A DNA stretch of 64,000 nt from positions 744,001 through 808,000 of the forward strand of contig JADKIU010000001.1 in NCBI GenBank assembly GCA_016722565.1. The letters run 5' to 3'. The DNA comes from Bacteroidota bacterium. Lineage in GTDB: Bacteria > Bacteroidota > Bacteroidia > 2-12-FULL-35-15. Positions 41,951-49,765 of this stretch are shown piece by piece; the first letter of the stretch is position 1; each line of letters opens with the position of its first letter. The translations under genes were made by a program, and so were the position numbers. The notes beneath the pieces were generated by a model. The model had not been told where the DNA came from, ran no database searches, and was given only the letters and a program-made list of their open reading frames with translations.

Positions 41951-43456
41951 TTACTTTATTTTTTGAATCTTGTGATAACTGTCCTCGTTTATTTTTATCA
42001 AGTACATTCCTTCAGCAAAATGCGAAATGTCAATTTTTTCGGAAAGAGAAGTTGTGTTTTGGTGGAGTAATTCTTGTCCAATTGCATTGTAAATTCGGAT
42101 GGTGTTGTTGTTTGAACTTGGATTAAAATCAATTGTTATGAAGTCGATTGTTGGATTTGGGAATACGCTTATTACGGCTTCGTTTACACTGTTTTCGTTT
42201 AGTCCAACATAACAGCCATTTGTAAAGAGTTCACTCATTAATGCGTTTCTTCTTTCTGTAATAAAGGATTTAATTCCCATAATCATACCTACATCGGAGG
42301 TGAGATTTGTTTCAAAGTCAACATTCGAAAAGAACTTTATTGCATCGGCATAAACATCGGTTCGAATCGCATTGGCTAACGAGTCGATTTTTGAATCCAA
42401 TGCTGCATTGCTGAAGTCATATTGCAACCATTGACAGAAAACATCCACCAAAGTGTTTTTATACGTTGGTACTGTTAACATTTTTTGAACCAATGGTCGG
42501 TTGCTGGAAGGCATTGAAACATGGAACATGCTGAGGTTTTTAAGTTGGGTGTTTGTTAATCCCATATTAAAATTGCCAAACGATTCGTTGGCATCCCAAC
42601 TTACCCATTCAAATTTATCTGAAAGGGTATCATGATAGATAAAGTAGTTGTGTCCGCTACCAATATAAGAGTCGAGATTAACAAACATATTCATTGCAGC
42701 CCAATGTCTAATAAAACTACTTGTATTTAAAACCGTTTCGAGTGAATCCTGAAAATTTGCTCCGCTGTTGTTAATTTTATCAATGAAGTGCACCAAGTCG
42801 GTCCAATCGTTAGCAGTTTCATTTGTATGTAATTCGTATTTGGAATAATAAGAGGTAGGAGAACTTCCATACCATCTTAAATCTCCAGTTGGATCGCCTT
42901 TAAACATATTGCCTTGCTTGTTTCCAAATCGATCGTCATCATCTAAAAATGTTTTATCTGCTTCTTCTACAAACATATATAATCCCCAGTAGATGCCATT
43001 TAAATAGACGCGCGTGTAAGCACATCTAGGAGCGGCTAAACCATGTTCGTTATAAAAATCTAGAGCCAGTTTTTCTCGCATGAACGAAGGATCTTTGAAA
43101 CCGTTGTTTAAGTTGAATTTTTTTAATCCGTCAACATTCTGCCCGACAACATATTCATTCATATCTATTTTGAATGGTTTTTTTGTACTTGGATTTGAAT
43201 ACGAAGAATTGCCTTTGAATTTAATTCCCACATTCGAATAAAGAACACCATCAATGGTTACATCTCCTTTTAGGTAGAGGTCGAGTGGTTTGTATGCAAC
43301 TAACGAATCCCAATAATTGGTTTGTGGAAAGGTCATGTATACATCATGTACAATTGCTTGTCCGAAAAACAGGTCGCCTTCTGTTTGGCCTTTAGATTTC
43401 TGCGCGAATAGGGTGCAAGCAATTATAAAAACCGGGAGTAGCTTTTTTAATTTCAT
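41951..43456 (-). CDS. secreted CotH-family kinase, T9SS cargo
   Basis: A 501-residue exported protein. The Met at 43456 (MKLKKLLPVFIIACTLFAQ) starts a clean signal peptide; the ORF could open 14 codons earlier. CotH domain about 30-420 with KFKGNSSYSNPSTKKPFKID, LKKFNLNNGFKDPSFMREKL, the AAPRCAYTRVYLNGIYWGLY block, VEEADKTFL, FVNLDSYIGSGHNYFIY and SWDANESFGNFN; these give the Lys, catalytic Asp and metal-binding Asp/Asn of the family. The end is a type A sorting domain (ISVFPNPTIDFI ... KINEDSYHKIQKIK). It is the first gene of the minus-strand block. Substrate is unknown; surface or secreted protein phosphorylation is the likely activity. Confidence 0.88.
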   Translation of the reverse strand: MKLKKLLPVFIIACTLFAQKSKGQTEGDLFFGQAIVHDVYMTFPQTNYWDSLVAYKPLDLYLKGDVTIDGVLYSNVGIKFKGNSSYSNPSTKKPFKIDMNEYVVGQNVDGLKKFNLNNGFKDPSFMREKLALDFYNEHGLAAPRCAYTRVYLNGIYWGLYMFVEEADKTFLDDDDRFGNKQGNMFKGDPTGDLRWYGSSPTSYYSKYELHTNETANDWTDLVHFIDKINNSGANFQDSLETVLNTSSFIRHWAAMNMFVNLDSYIGSGHNYFIYHDTLSDKFEWVSWDANESFGNFNMGLTNTQLKNLSMFHVSMPSSNRPLVQKMLTVPTYKNTLVDVFCQWLQYDFSNAALDSKIDSLANAIRTDVYADAIKFFSNVDFETNLTSDVGMIMGIKSFITERRNALMSELFTNGCYVGLNENSVNEAVISVFPNPTIDFITIDFNPSSNNNTIRIYNAIGQELLHQNTTSLSEKIDISHFAEGMYLIKINEDSYHKIQKIK

Positions 43457-43534
43457 GGTGTTGGATATTAATTTTCGGTAATCAGACCCGAAAAACAATA
43501 ATTGGTTTAATGGGTTATTTTAGTTTTATCTAAC

Positions 43535-43565
43535 CAAAAATAAAACATTCGTTTTTGATTGTCAA
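43535..43565 (-). promoter_or_regulatory. candidate promoter of the CotH-VTC block
   Basis: Read on the minus strand, TATTTTTG (43542-43535) fits TAnnTTTG and a TTG (43565-43563) lies 20 bases upstream. The first CotH start at 43456 is about 79 bases downstream. The -33 element matches only three of four bases. Confidence 0.35.
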
Positions 43566-43588
43566 GACCATAATTGATTGAAATCCAT

Positions 43589-43596
43589 TATCTTTG
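43589..43596 (+). promoter_or_regulatory. candidate -7 element of the cdd promoter
   Basis: TATCTTTG matches TAnnTTTG, 14 bases before the ATG at 43611. No upstream TTTG at the normal spacing. If used, the in-frame ATG at 43578 could not be the start. Confidence 0.3.
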
Positions 43597-43610
43597 AATC
43601 AAATAGATGG

Positions 43611-44105
43611 ATGATGATAAAAAAGGAATTGAAAATTGCGTTTACAGAATACGATTCGGAGCTGGAGTTAACGGCTGTCGAGCAAGAATTGCTTAGAAAG
43701 GCACGTGAAGCTAGTGATTTAGCCTATGCTCCGTATTCAAATTTTTATGTAGGTGCCGCGCTTTTGCTCGAAAATGGCGTGATTGTAAGTGGAAATAATC
43801 AGGAAAATGTAGCCTATCCAAGTGGATTATGTGCAGAGCGAGTGGCGATTTATGCAGCGGGAGCTCATTATCCGAATGTGGCCATCAAAACCATCGCGAT
43901 TACATGCAAATCAAAGCAATTTCATGTGTCTGAACCCCTTTCTCCATGCGGTGCTTGCCGCCAAGCCATATCGGAATATGAAATGCGTCACAGTCAAAAT
44001 ATTCGAATCATTTTGGCTGGAGAAACCGGGAAAATAAGGGTAATGGATAGCATTGCCGACTTATTACCTTTTATGTTTAAGGCCGAAGCGCTAAAAAAAG
44101 GCTGA
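43611..44105 (+). CDS. cdd: cytidine deaminase
   Basis: Zinc enzyme of pyrimidine salvage that converts cytidine or deoxycytidine to the uridine form. Start chosen at 43611 (MMIKKELKIAFTEYD), giving 164 residues; an ATG at 43578 would add 11 residues not seen in relatives. Motifs: YAPYSNFYVGAALLLENG, GNNQENVAYPSGLCAERVA (zinc Cys and catalytic Glu) and SPCGACRQ (two zinc Cys). In flavobacteria this gene is, as I recall, between porV and pdhA; here it is separated from porV by about 10 kb. Confidence 0.94.
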   Translation: MMIKKELKIAFTEYDSELELTAVEQELLRKAREASDLAYAPYSNFYVGAALLLENGVIVSGNNQENVAYPSGLCAERVAIYAAGAHYPNVAIKTIAITCKSKQFHVSEPLSPCGACRQAISEYEMRHSQNIRIILAGETGKIRVMDSIADLLPFMFKAEALKKG

Positions 44106-44158
44106 TTTTGGGGTATTAGAGTTTCTGCAATAGAGTTTTAGTTTTGAATTATAATTGT

Positions 44159-44166
44159 TAAATTTG
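44159..44166 (+). promoter_or_regulatory. candidate -7 element of the pdhA promoter
   Basis: TAAATTTG matches TAnnTTTG, 22 bases before the pdhA ATG. The nearest TTTG upstream is at a spacing of 12, so the -33 half is not supported. Confidence 0.3.
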
Positions 44167-44188
44167 TAGTTCTACATAAATCGAACAA

Positions 44189-45235
44189 ATGGAAAAAGTA
44201 GTGAGTAAAACGAAAAAAGCAGCGCCTGTGGCAGCAACTAAATCAACAACGAAATTCAGCAAAGAAACCTACATCAAGTGGTATGAGTCGATGTTGCTGA
44301 TGCGTAAATTCGAAGAGAAAACCGGACATTTATATATCCAACAAAAAATTCGTGGATTCTGTCACTTATACATCGGGCAAGAGGCTTTGGTAGCAGGTTC
44401 TGAATCTGTTTTACGCAGAGAAGATCGTGTGATAACTGCATACCGTGATCATGCTCATCCGATTGGAAGAGGATTACATCCGAAATACATTATGGCAGAA
44501 ATGATGGCGAAGGTAACCGGCTGCTCAAAAGGCAAAGGTGGTTCGATGCACATCTTTTCTAAAGAATTTAATTTCTTTGGTGGTCATGGTATTGTAGGCG
44601 GACAAATTCCGTTGGGTGCAGGTATTGCATTTGCAGATAAATACAATGGAAACGACAATGTAACTTTGTGTTACATGGGCGATGGAGCCGTACGTCAGGG
44701 TGCTTTGCACGAAGCGTTTAATATGGCTATGCTTTGGAAATTGCCAGTGATTTTTATCATCGAAAATAATAATTATGCAATGGGTACTTCAGTTGAACGT
44801 ACATCCAATGTGCATGATTTATGGAAATTGGGTTTGTCATACGATATGCCTTCTTATGCTGTAGATGGTATGACATGTGAAGCTGTTCATGAAGCAGTGG
44901 AAGAGGCGGTTAACCGTGCACGAAAAGGTGATGGTCCAACATTGTTGGAAATGAAAACCTATCGTTACAAAGGTCACTCGATGAGTGATGCACAAAGTTA
45001 CCGTACAAAAGATGAAGTGAAAGAATATCAAGCACAAGATCCGATTGAAAAAGTATTGGCGACCATCAAAAAAAATAATTGGATGAGTGAAAAAGAGATT
45101 GAAGCCGCAGAACAAAAAGTGGATGATATCGTTGCAGAATCAGTGAAGTTTGGAGAAGACTCTCCATATCCAACTCCGGATGAATTATTTAAAGATGTGT
45201 ATACGCAAGATGATTATCCGTATATCGTTGAATAA
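44189..45235 (+). CDS. pdhA: pyruvate dehydrogenase E1 component, alpha subunit
   Basis: Thiamine-diphosphate subunit that decarboxylates pyruvate. The 348 residues show an N-terminal Lys/Ala tail of about 20 residues, RKFEEKTGHLYIQQKIRGF, the AYRDHAHPIGRG loop, GKGGSMHIF, FGGHGIVGGQIPLGAGIAFA, the diphosphate-binding GDGAVRQGALHEAFN with the closing NN in IIENNNYAMG, and the YRYKGHSMSDAQSYR phosphorylation-loop region. E1 beta is not in the window; in this phylum it is often encoded elsewhere. pdhC follows after 124 bases and lpdA lies at 1.6 kb. Confidence 0.95.
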   Translation: MEKVVSKTKKAAPVAATKSTTKFSKETYIKWYESMLLMRKFEEKTGHLYIQQKIRGFCHLYIGQEALVAGSESVLRREDRVITAYRDHAHPIGRGLHPKYIMAEMMAKVTGCSKGKGGSMHIFSKEFNFFGGHGIVGGQIPLGAGIAFADKYNGNDNVTLCYMGDGAVRQGALHEAFNMAMLWKLPVIFIIENNNYAMGTSVERTSNVHDLWKLGLSYDMPSYAVDGMTCEAVHEAVEEAVNRARKGDGPTLLEMKTYRYKGHSMSDAQSYRTKDEVKEYQAQDPIEKVLATIKKNNWMSEKEIEAAEQKVDDIVAESVKFGEDSPYPTPDELFKDVYTQDDYPYIVE

Positions 45236-45359
45236 AATTTAATGCCATTGTGGAGTTGAAACAAACTGATTTATAGAATTTAAAACAAGTAGTATAAAAT
45301 AATTTCAGATTTTTAAGACGAACAACAACTCTTAAGATCGACAAATAAAAATTAGATTT

Positions 45360-46976
45360 ATGGCTGAAGTAGTACGAATGCCCAAATTAAGTGATACCAT
45401 GACAGATGGCGTGGTTGCGAAATGGCATAAAAAAGTAGGTGATAAAGTGAAGTCGGGTGAATTGTTGGCTGATATCGAAACAGACAAAGCAACCATGGAA
45501 TTTGAATCCTTTCAAAATGGTATTCTACTTCATGTGGGGGTGCAAGAAGGGAAAGGGGCACCGGTTGATTCAATCCTTGCTATTTTGGGAAAAGAAGGAG
45601 AAGACATAACCGCTTTATTAGCTGCTGATGCAGGAAATGGAGTGGAGAGTAAAGCGGCAGTTCAAAGTTCAAAGTTGGAAAGTTCAAAAGTTGAGTCGTC
45701 AGTTGCTGAGAAAAAAATTGAAGTAAAAATTCCGGATACCGTTCAAATTGTACGCATGCCGAAATTGAGTGATACCATGACTGAAGGCGTTGTTGCGAAA
45801 TGGCATAAAAAGGTAGGAGATAAAGTGAAGTCTGGTGAATTGCTTGCAGATATTCAAACAGATAAAGCTACGATGGAATTTGAATCGTTTCAGGATGGTG
45901 TGATTTTGCATATTGGTGTGCAAGAAGGAAAAGGTGCCCCGGTAGATTCGATTTTAGCAATTTTAGGAAAGGGTGGAGAAGATGTTGCAGCAATTATTGC
46001 TGCTGAGGCCAATAAGTCTGCTGCGCCAGCTGTTAAAGAAGAAGTAAAAGTTACAGAAAATAAATCTGCTACTCCTGCTGTTACAAAAGTAGCAGCAACG
46101 ACCGTTTCAAAAACAACTGCAAATGGTGATCGAATGAAGATTTCTCCATTGGCAAAAAAATTAGCAGAAGATAAAGGGATTAGTGTTTCTGCCTTGAAAG
46201 GCAGTGGTGATAATGGACGAATCATCAAACGCGATATTGATAATTTCCAATCAAATGGTGCACAATCAACATTTGTTGGTGTGGAAGGCTTTACCGAAGA
46301 GCCAGTTTCACAAATGCGTAAAGTGATTGCAAAACGTTTGGGTGAAAGTAAATTTACAGCTCCTCATTTCTATTTAACAATGGAGATTGATATGGATGAA
46401 GCAATCAAAGCACGTGAAGCCATCAATACTGTTGCAGGATTAAAAATTTCGTTTAACGACATGGTGATAAAAGCAGTTGCTGCTACTTTGCGTAAACATC
46501 CGAAAGTAAATTCATCATGGTTGGGCGATCGTATTCGTTATAACAATCATATCCATATTGGTGTTGCCATTGCCGTTGAAGAAGGATTATTGGTTCCAGT
46601 AGTACGTTTTGCAGATGGTAAAACATTAACACAAATTGGTACGGAGGTGCGCAACTACGCTGTGAAAGCACGTGAGAAAAAATTACAACCAAGCGATTGG
46701 GAAGGAAATACATTTACCATCTCTAATTTAGGAATGTTTGGAATCGATGAATTTACTGCAATTATCAATCCTCCGGATGCTTGTATTTTAGCCGTGGGTG
46801 GAATCAAGCAAACTCCGGTGGTGAAAAACGGACAAATCGTTCCGGGCAACATAATGAAGGTAACCTTGTCGTGTGATCACCGAGTAGTGGATGGAGCGGT
46901 AGGATCAGCATTCTTGCAAACGTTGAAACACAATTTGGAAAATCCGGTGTTGATGTTGGGCGCAAGTTCGATATAA
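45360..46976 (+). CDS. pdhC: pyruvate dehydrogenase E2 (dihydrolipoamide acetyltransferase) with two lipoyl domains
   Basis: Core acetyltransferase of the pyruvate dehydrogenase complex, 538 residues. Two lipoyl domains (about 1-80 and 128-205) are nearly the same: both have RMPKLSDTMT, KWHKKVGDKVKSGELLADI and TDKATMEFESF, in which the Lys is lipoylated. An Ala/Ser/Val linker follows each. The peripheral subunit-binding domain is at about 255-295 (KISPLAKKLAEDKGISVSAL) and the catalytic domain at about 310-538, with the active-site His/Asp in CDHRVVDGAVG. The near-identity of the two lipoyl domains points to recent duplication or gene conversion. Confidence 0.95.
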   Translation: MAEVVRMPKLSDTMTDGVVAKWHKKVGDKVKSGELLADIETDKATMEFESFQNGILLHVGVQEGKGAPVDSILAILGKEGEDITALLAADAGNGVESKAAVQSSKLESSKVESSVAEKKIEVKIPDTVQIVRMPKLSDTMTEGVVAKWHKKVGDKVKSGELLADIQTDKATMEFESFQDGVILHIGVQEGKGAPVDSILAILGKGGEDVAAIIAAEANKSAAPAVKEEVKVTENKSATPAVTKVAATTVSKTTANGDRMKISPLAKKLAEDKGISVSALKGSGDNGRIIKRDIDNFQSNGAQSTFVGVEGFTEEPVSQMRKVIAKRLGESKFTAPHFYLTMEIDMDEAIKAREAINTVAGLKISFNDMVIKAVAATLRKHPKVNSSWLGDRIRYNNHIHIGVAIAVEEGLLVPVVRFADGKTLTQIGTEVRNYAVKAREKKLQPSDWEGNTFTISNLGMFGIDEFTAIINPPDACILAVGGIKQTPVVKNGQIVPGNIMKVTLSCDHRVVDGAVGSAFLQTLKHNLENPVLMLGASSI

Positions 46977-47026
46977 TTTTTACAATAATACCTGCCTACC
47001 GATTAGTAGGTTATTTAAATACTATT

Positions 47027-47054
47027 AAACGTCAGCTTTGCTGACGTTTTTTTT
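47027..47054 (+). terminator. intrinsic terminator after pdhC
   Basis: Stem AAACGTCAGC/GCTGACGTTT (47027-47036 with 47040-47049), TTT loop, then a T run to 47054. A second, weaker hairpin CCTAC/GTAGG lies just upstream at about 46996-47010. Confidence 0.88.
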
Positions 47055-47101
47055 GTTTGAAATGTTTTGTATATTAGTCTAAATCTTTAAATCCATTTTA
47101 C

Positions 47102-48226
47102 TTGAAAGCGAAACTACAACCTTCATCTTCTATTAATTATTTTGCAGGGATGGATGTGCTTCGTTTTATTTGTGCTACCGGGGTTATCTTTCATCATGCC
47201 ACTCAAACATTGAGTGATAAAGGGATTCCTACTAAAGCGGCAGAAATTCATCATTATTCGGGTTCATTTTTTTTAGATGTTTTTTTTATCATCTCCGGTT
47301 TTCTAATCTCATTGATTTTGATGAAAGAATTTGAATTAGGAACCTTTTCGCTAAAAAACTTTTTCATGCGAAGGATTATTCGCATCTGGCCATTATACTT
47401 TTTGGCGGTGATTGTAAAAATTTGGTTGTTGCCTGCCTTGAGTGGTATGTCGGCAGCTCATATCCAAACAAATTTATTGTATGCCTTCACCTTCACCATT
47501 AATTATCAATTAATCTTTCAGGAAGTTGTAAAAACATATTCCATCTTATGGTCGATCTGTATTGAAGAGCACATTTATTTACTCTTGCCTTTTTTGCTTT
47601 TACTTTTCAAACACAAGTTTAAAACTTTGTCTTACGCTTTAATAATTACAGGTTTAATTTCCTGGTTGTATTTTTTTAGAATGCAAACCGAAGGGCACTA
47701 TTCCTACGCTTATTTTGTTAGTACAAGCTACTTTTATTATTTCGGAATTGGAATGTTGATTGCTTGTATTCGAAACGGAACTATTTCGGGTAAAGCTTAT
47801 GAAAAAACATTGTTTGCTCCGTGGGTTCAACTGGTAGTTTGTTTTGTTTTCTTTGGGTTTGTATTTAACGGGTGGGGCAATCATAAATCCATCATTAGTA
47901 TTCTGCTTTTTACCGGACTCTTTGGTTGTTATTTAGTGTGGGCTGCAACACAGGAAAATTTTATTTTCAAATTGAAACCGAAGATGTCAAAATATCTTGG
48001 TAACATATCCTATGCGATGTACATTACACATATTATCACCATTGGTATTGCCATTGCCTATTTTAAAAAGAATACCACACATTTTTCAGAAATCAAATTG
48101 GGCTGGGGTTTGCCAATCATGGCAGTCGTTTTGAGTATGGGCTTTTCTACGGTATTGTATTACTTTTTTGAAAAACCGATTTTGAAATTGAAAAAGAAAT
48201 TTACAACAGTCGTAAATAAAGAATAA
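47102..48226 (+). CDS. acyltransferase-3 family membrane protein (OafA/YrhL-like)
   Basis: A 374-residue multi-pass protein that would transfer acetyl or another acyl group to a surface sugar or similar molecule. The first conserved element NYFAGMDVLRFICATGVIFHHAT carries the catalytic His; the start is a TTG at 47102, since the next ATG (47150) would cut into this element. Further motifs are SGFLISLILMKEF, FFMRRIIRIWPLYFLAV, LWSICIEEHIYLLLP and the C-terminal SYAMYITH, with about ten helices. Target molecule is unknown. It is followed by an MFS transporter, which starts 21 bases downstream. Confidence 0.85.
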   Translation: MKAKLQPSSSINYFAGMDVLRFICATGVIFHHATQTLSDKGIPTKAAEIHHYSGSFFLDVFFIISGFLISLILMKEFELGTFSLKNFFMRRIIRIWPLYFLAVIVKIWLLPALSGMSAAHIQTNLLYAFTFTINYQLIFQEVVKTYSILWSICIEEHIYLLLPFLLLLFKHKFKTLSYALIITGLISWLYFFRMQTEGHYSYAYFVSTSYFYYFGIGMLIACIRNGTISGKAYEKTLFAPWVQLVVCFVFFGFVFNGWGNHKSIISILLFTGLFGCYLVWAATQENFIFKLKPKMSKYLGNISYAMYITHIITIGIAIAYFKKNTTHFSEIKLGWGLPIMAVVLSMGFSTVLYYFFEKPILKLKKKFTTVVNKE

Positions 48227-48247
48227 ACGTATCGTAATTAAAATAAT

Positions 48248-49726
48248 TTGTCTGTCACTAATTCCATCCGTAAAGTAATTACAGCCTCCTCAGTCGGGAC
48301 AATGATTGAGTGGTATGATTTTTATATTTTCGGGAGTTTAGCACCAATCATTGCTACTCAGTTTTTTCCGAAAGAAAATCCAACAGCTGCTTTTTTGGCC
48401 ACTTTAGCGGCCTTCGGTGTCGGCTTTGTGATTCGACCATTTGGCGCCATTGTGTTTGGAAGGTTGGGTGACATTGTAGGAAGAAAATATACTTTTCTTT
48501 TGACCTTATTAATTATGGGTGGTGCAACTTTTGCCATCGGATTAATTCCTAGTTATGAATCCATCGGAATACTTGCGCCTATCATTGTTTTTGTTTTGCG
48601 TGCACTTCAAGGACTTGCATTGGGCGGTGAATATGGAGGAGCGGCCATTTATGTTGCGGAGCACGCGCCCGAAGGAAAGAAAGGATATTATACCAGCTTT
48701 ATCCAAACAACAGCAACCTTCGGATTGTTTATTTCTCTTGCCGTAATTCTTACGTGTAAATCATTCATGAGTGCGGATGATTTTATTGCTTGGGGTTGGC
48801 GGATCCCATTTTTGGTTTCCATTTTTTTAGTTATTATCTCTTATTATATCCGCACAAAAATGGAAGAGTCGCCTGTTTTTAAGGAATTGAAAGCAGCAGG
48901 CAAAACGTCTAAAAATCCGTTGAAAGAAAGTTTTGGGAAGTGGAAAAATTTAAAGTTGGTGTTGATTGCTTTGTTTGGTGCTACTGCCGGGCAAGGAGTG
49001 GTTTGGTATACCGGACAGTTTTATGCAATGAATTTCTGTATTAAAAATTTAAATATTGATGCCGCACAAATTCAATGGATGCTGATTCCTGTTTTATTAA
49101 TTGGTACTCCACTGTTTATTTTCTTTGCAAAACTGTCGGATAGATATGGAAGAAAATGGATTATGTTAACAGGAATGGGATTGGCAGCTTGTTTGTACAT
49201 GCCAATTTATCATGGAATGGCAAAGCAGGCGGATTATGAAAATTGGACTCGCGTAGTAAATGATACTTTGATGTCAGAGGTGAAAGTAGATTCTGTTTCG
49301 CAGATTCAAACCGTTACAAGTCATCTAAGTTATACAAATGGTGCGAGAAGAATTGAGAAACTTGAGTATTCCTTAAAACAAACAAACAATAAAGTTGCAA
49401 AGATGACAAGTACGAATCATTTGCCAGCAAAAAACATTTTTATAATAGGGCTTCTAATATTTCTACAATTAGTATTCGTTTGTATGGCTTACGGACCAAT
49501 TGCAGCATTCTTGGTAGAATTATTTCCGCCTGAGATTAGATACACTTCTTTGTCACTACCATATCATATTGGTAATGGCGTATTCGGAGGATTAACTCCA
49601 TTGATTGCAGAGTCATTGGTTGTTAGCACCGGAAATATTTTTTCAGGTTTGTGGTATCCGATTATAATTGCCGGAACAACCGTTGTATTGGGTGTGTTTC
49701 TTATAAAGGAAAAAAGGCTGAAATAA
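48248..49726 (+). CDS. MFS transporter, metabolite:H+ symporter (MHS) family
   Basis: A 492-residue, 12-helix permease. The start is TTG at 48248 (SVTNSIRKVITASSVGTMIEWYDFY, cited in part), which fits the MHS family hallmark GTMIEWYDFYIFGS; the inner loop motif GRLGDIVGRKYTF and the second GLGEYGG-like ALQGLALGGEYGGAAIY are present, as in ProP or alpha-ketoglutarate carriers. Between helices about 8 and 9 (residues 325-395) there is a hydrophilic insertion with many Lys, Asn and Ser, unusual in length for the family. The substrate cannot be read from the sequence. Confidence 0.88.
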   Translation: MSVTNSIRKVITASSVGTMIEWYDFYIFGSLAPIIATQFFPKENPTAAFLATLAAFGVGFVIRPFGAIVFGRLGDIVGRKYTFLLTLLIMGGATFAIGLIPSYESIGILAPIIVFVLRALQGLALGGEYGGAAIYVAEHAPEGKKGYYTSFIQTTATFGLFISLAVILTCKSFMSADDFIAWGWRIPFLVSIFLVIISYYIRTKMEESPVFKELKAAGKTSKNPLKESFGKWKNLKLVLIALFGATAGQGVVWYTGQFYAMNFCIKNLNIDAAQIQWMLIPVLLIGTPLFIFFAKLSDRYGRKWIMLTGMGLAACLYMPIYHGMAKQADYENWTRVVNDTLMSEVKVDSVSQIQTVTSHLSYTNGARRIEKLEYSLKQTNNKVAKMTSTNHLPAKNIFIIGLLIFLQLVFVCMAYGPIAAFLVELFPPEIRYTSLSLPYHIGNGVFGGLTPLIAESLVVSTGNIFSGLWYPIIIAGTTVVLGVFLIKEKRLK

Positions 49727-49765
49727 ATCCGCGAAAATCCATTTTTCCGCGTCATCCGCGTTCCA

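Noticed and set aside
33361..43498. Prophage or integrative element
   Set aside because: No integrase, transposase, tRNA target or phage gene is visible at either edge.
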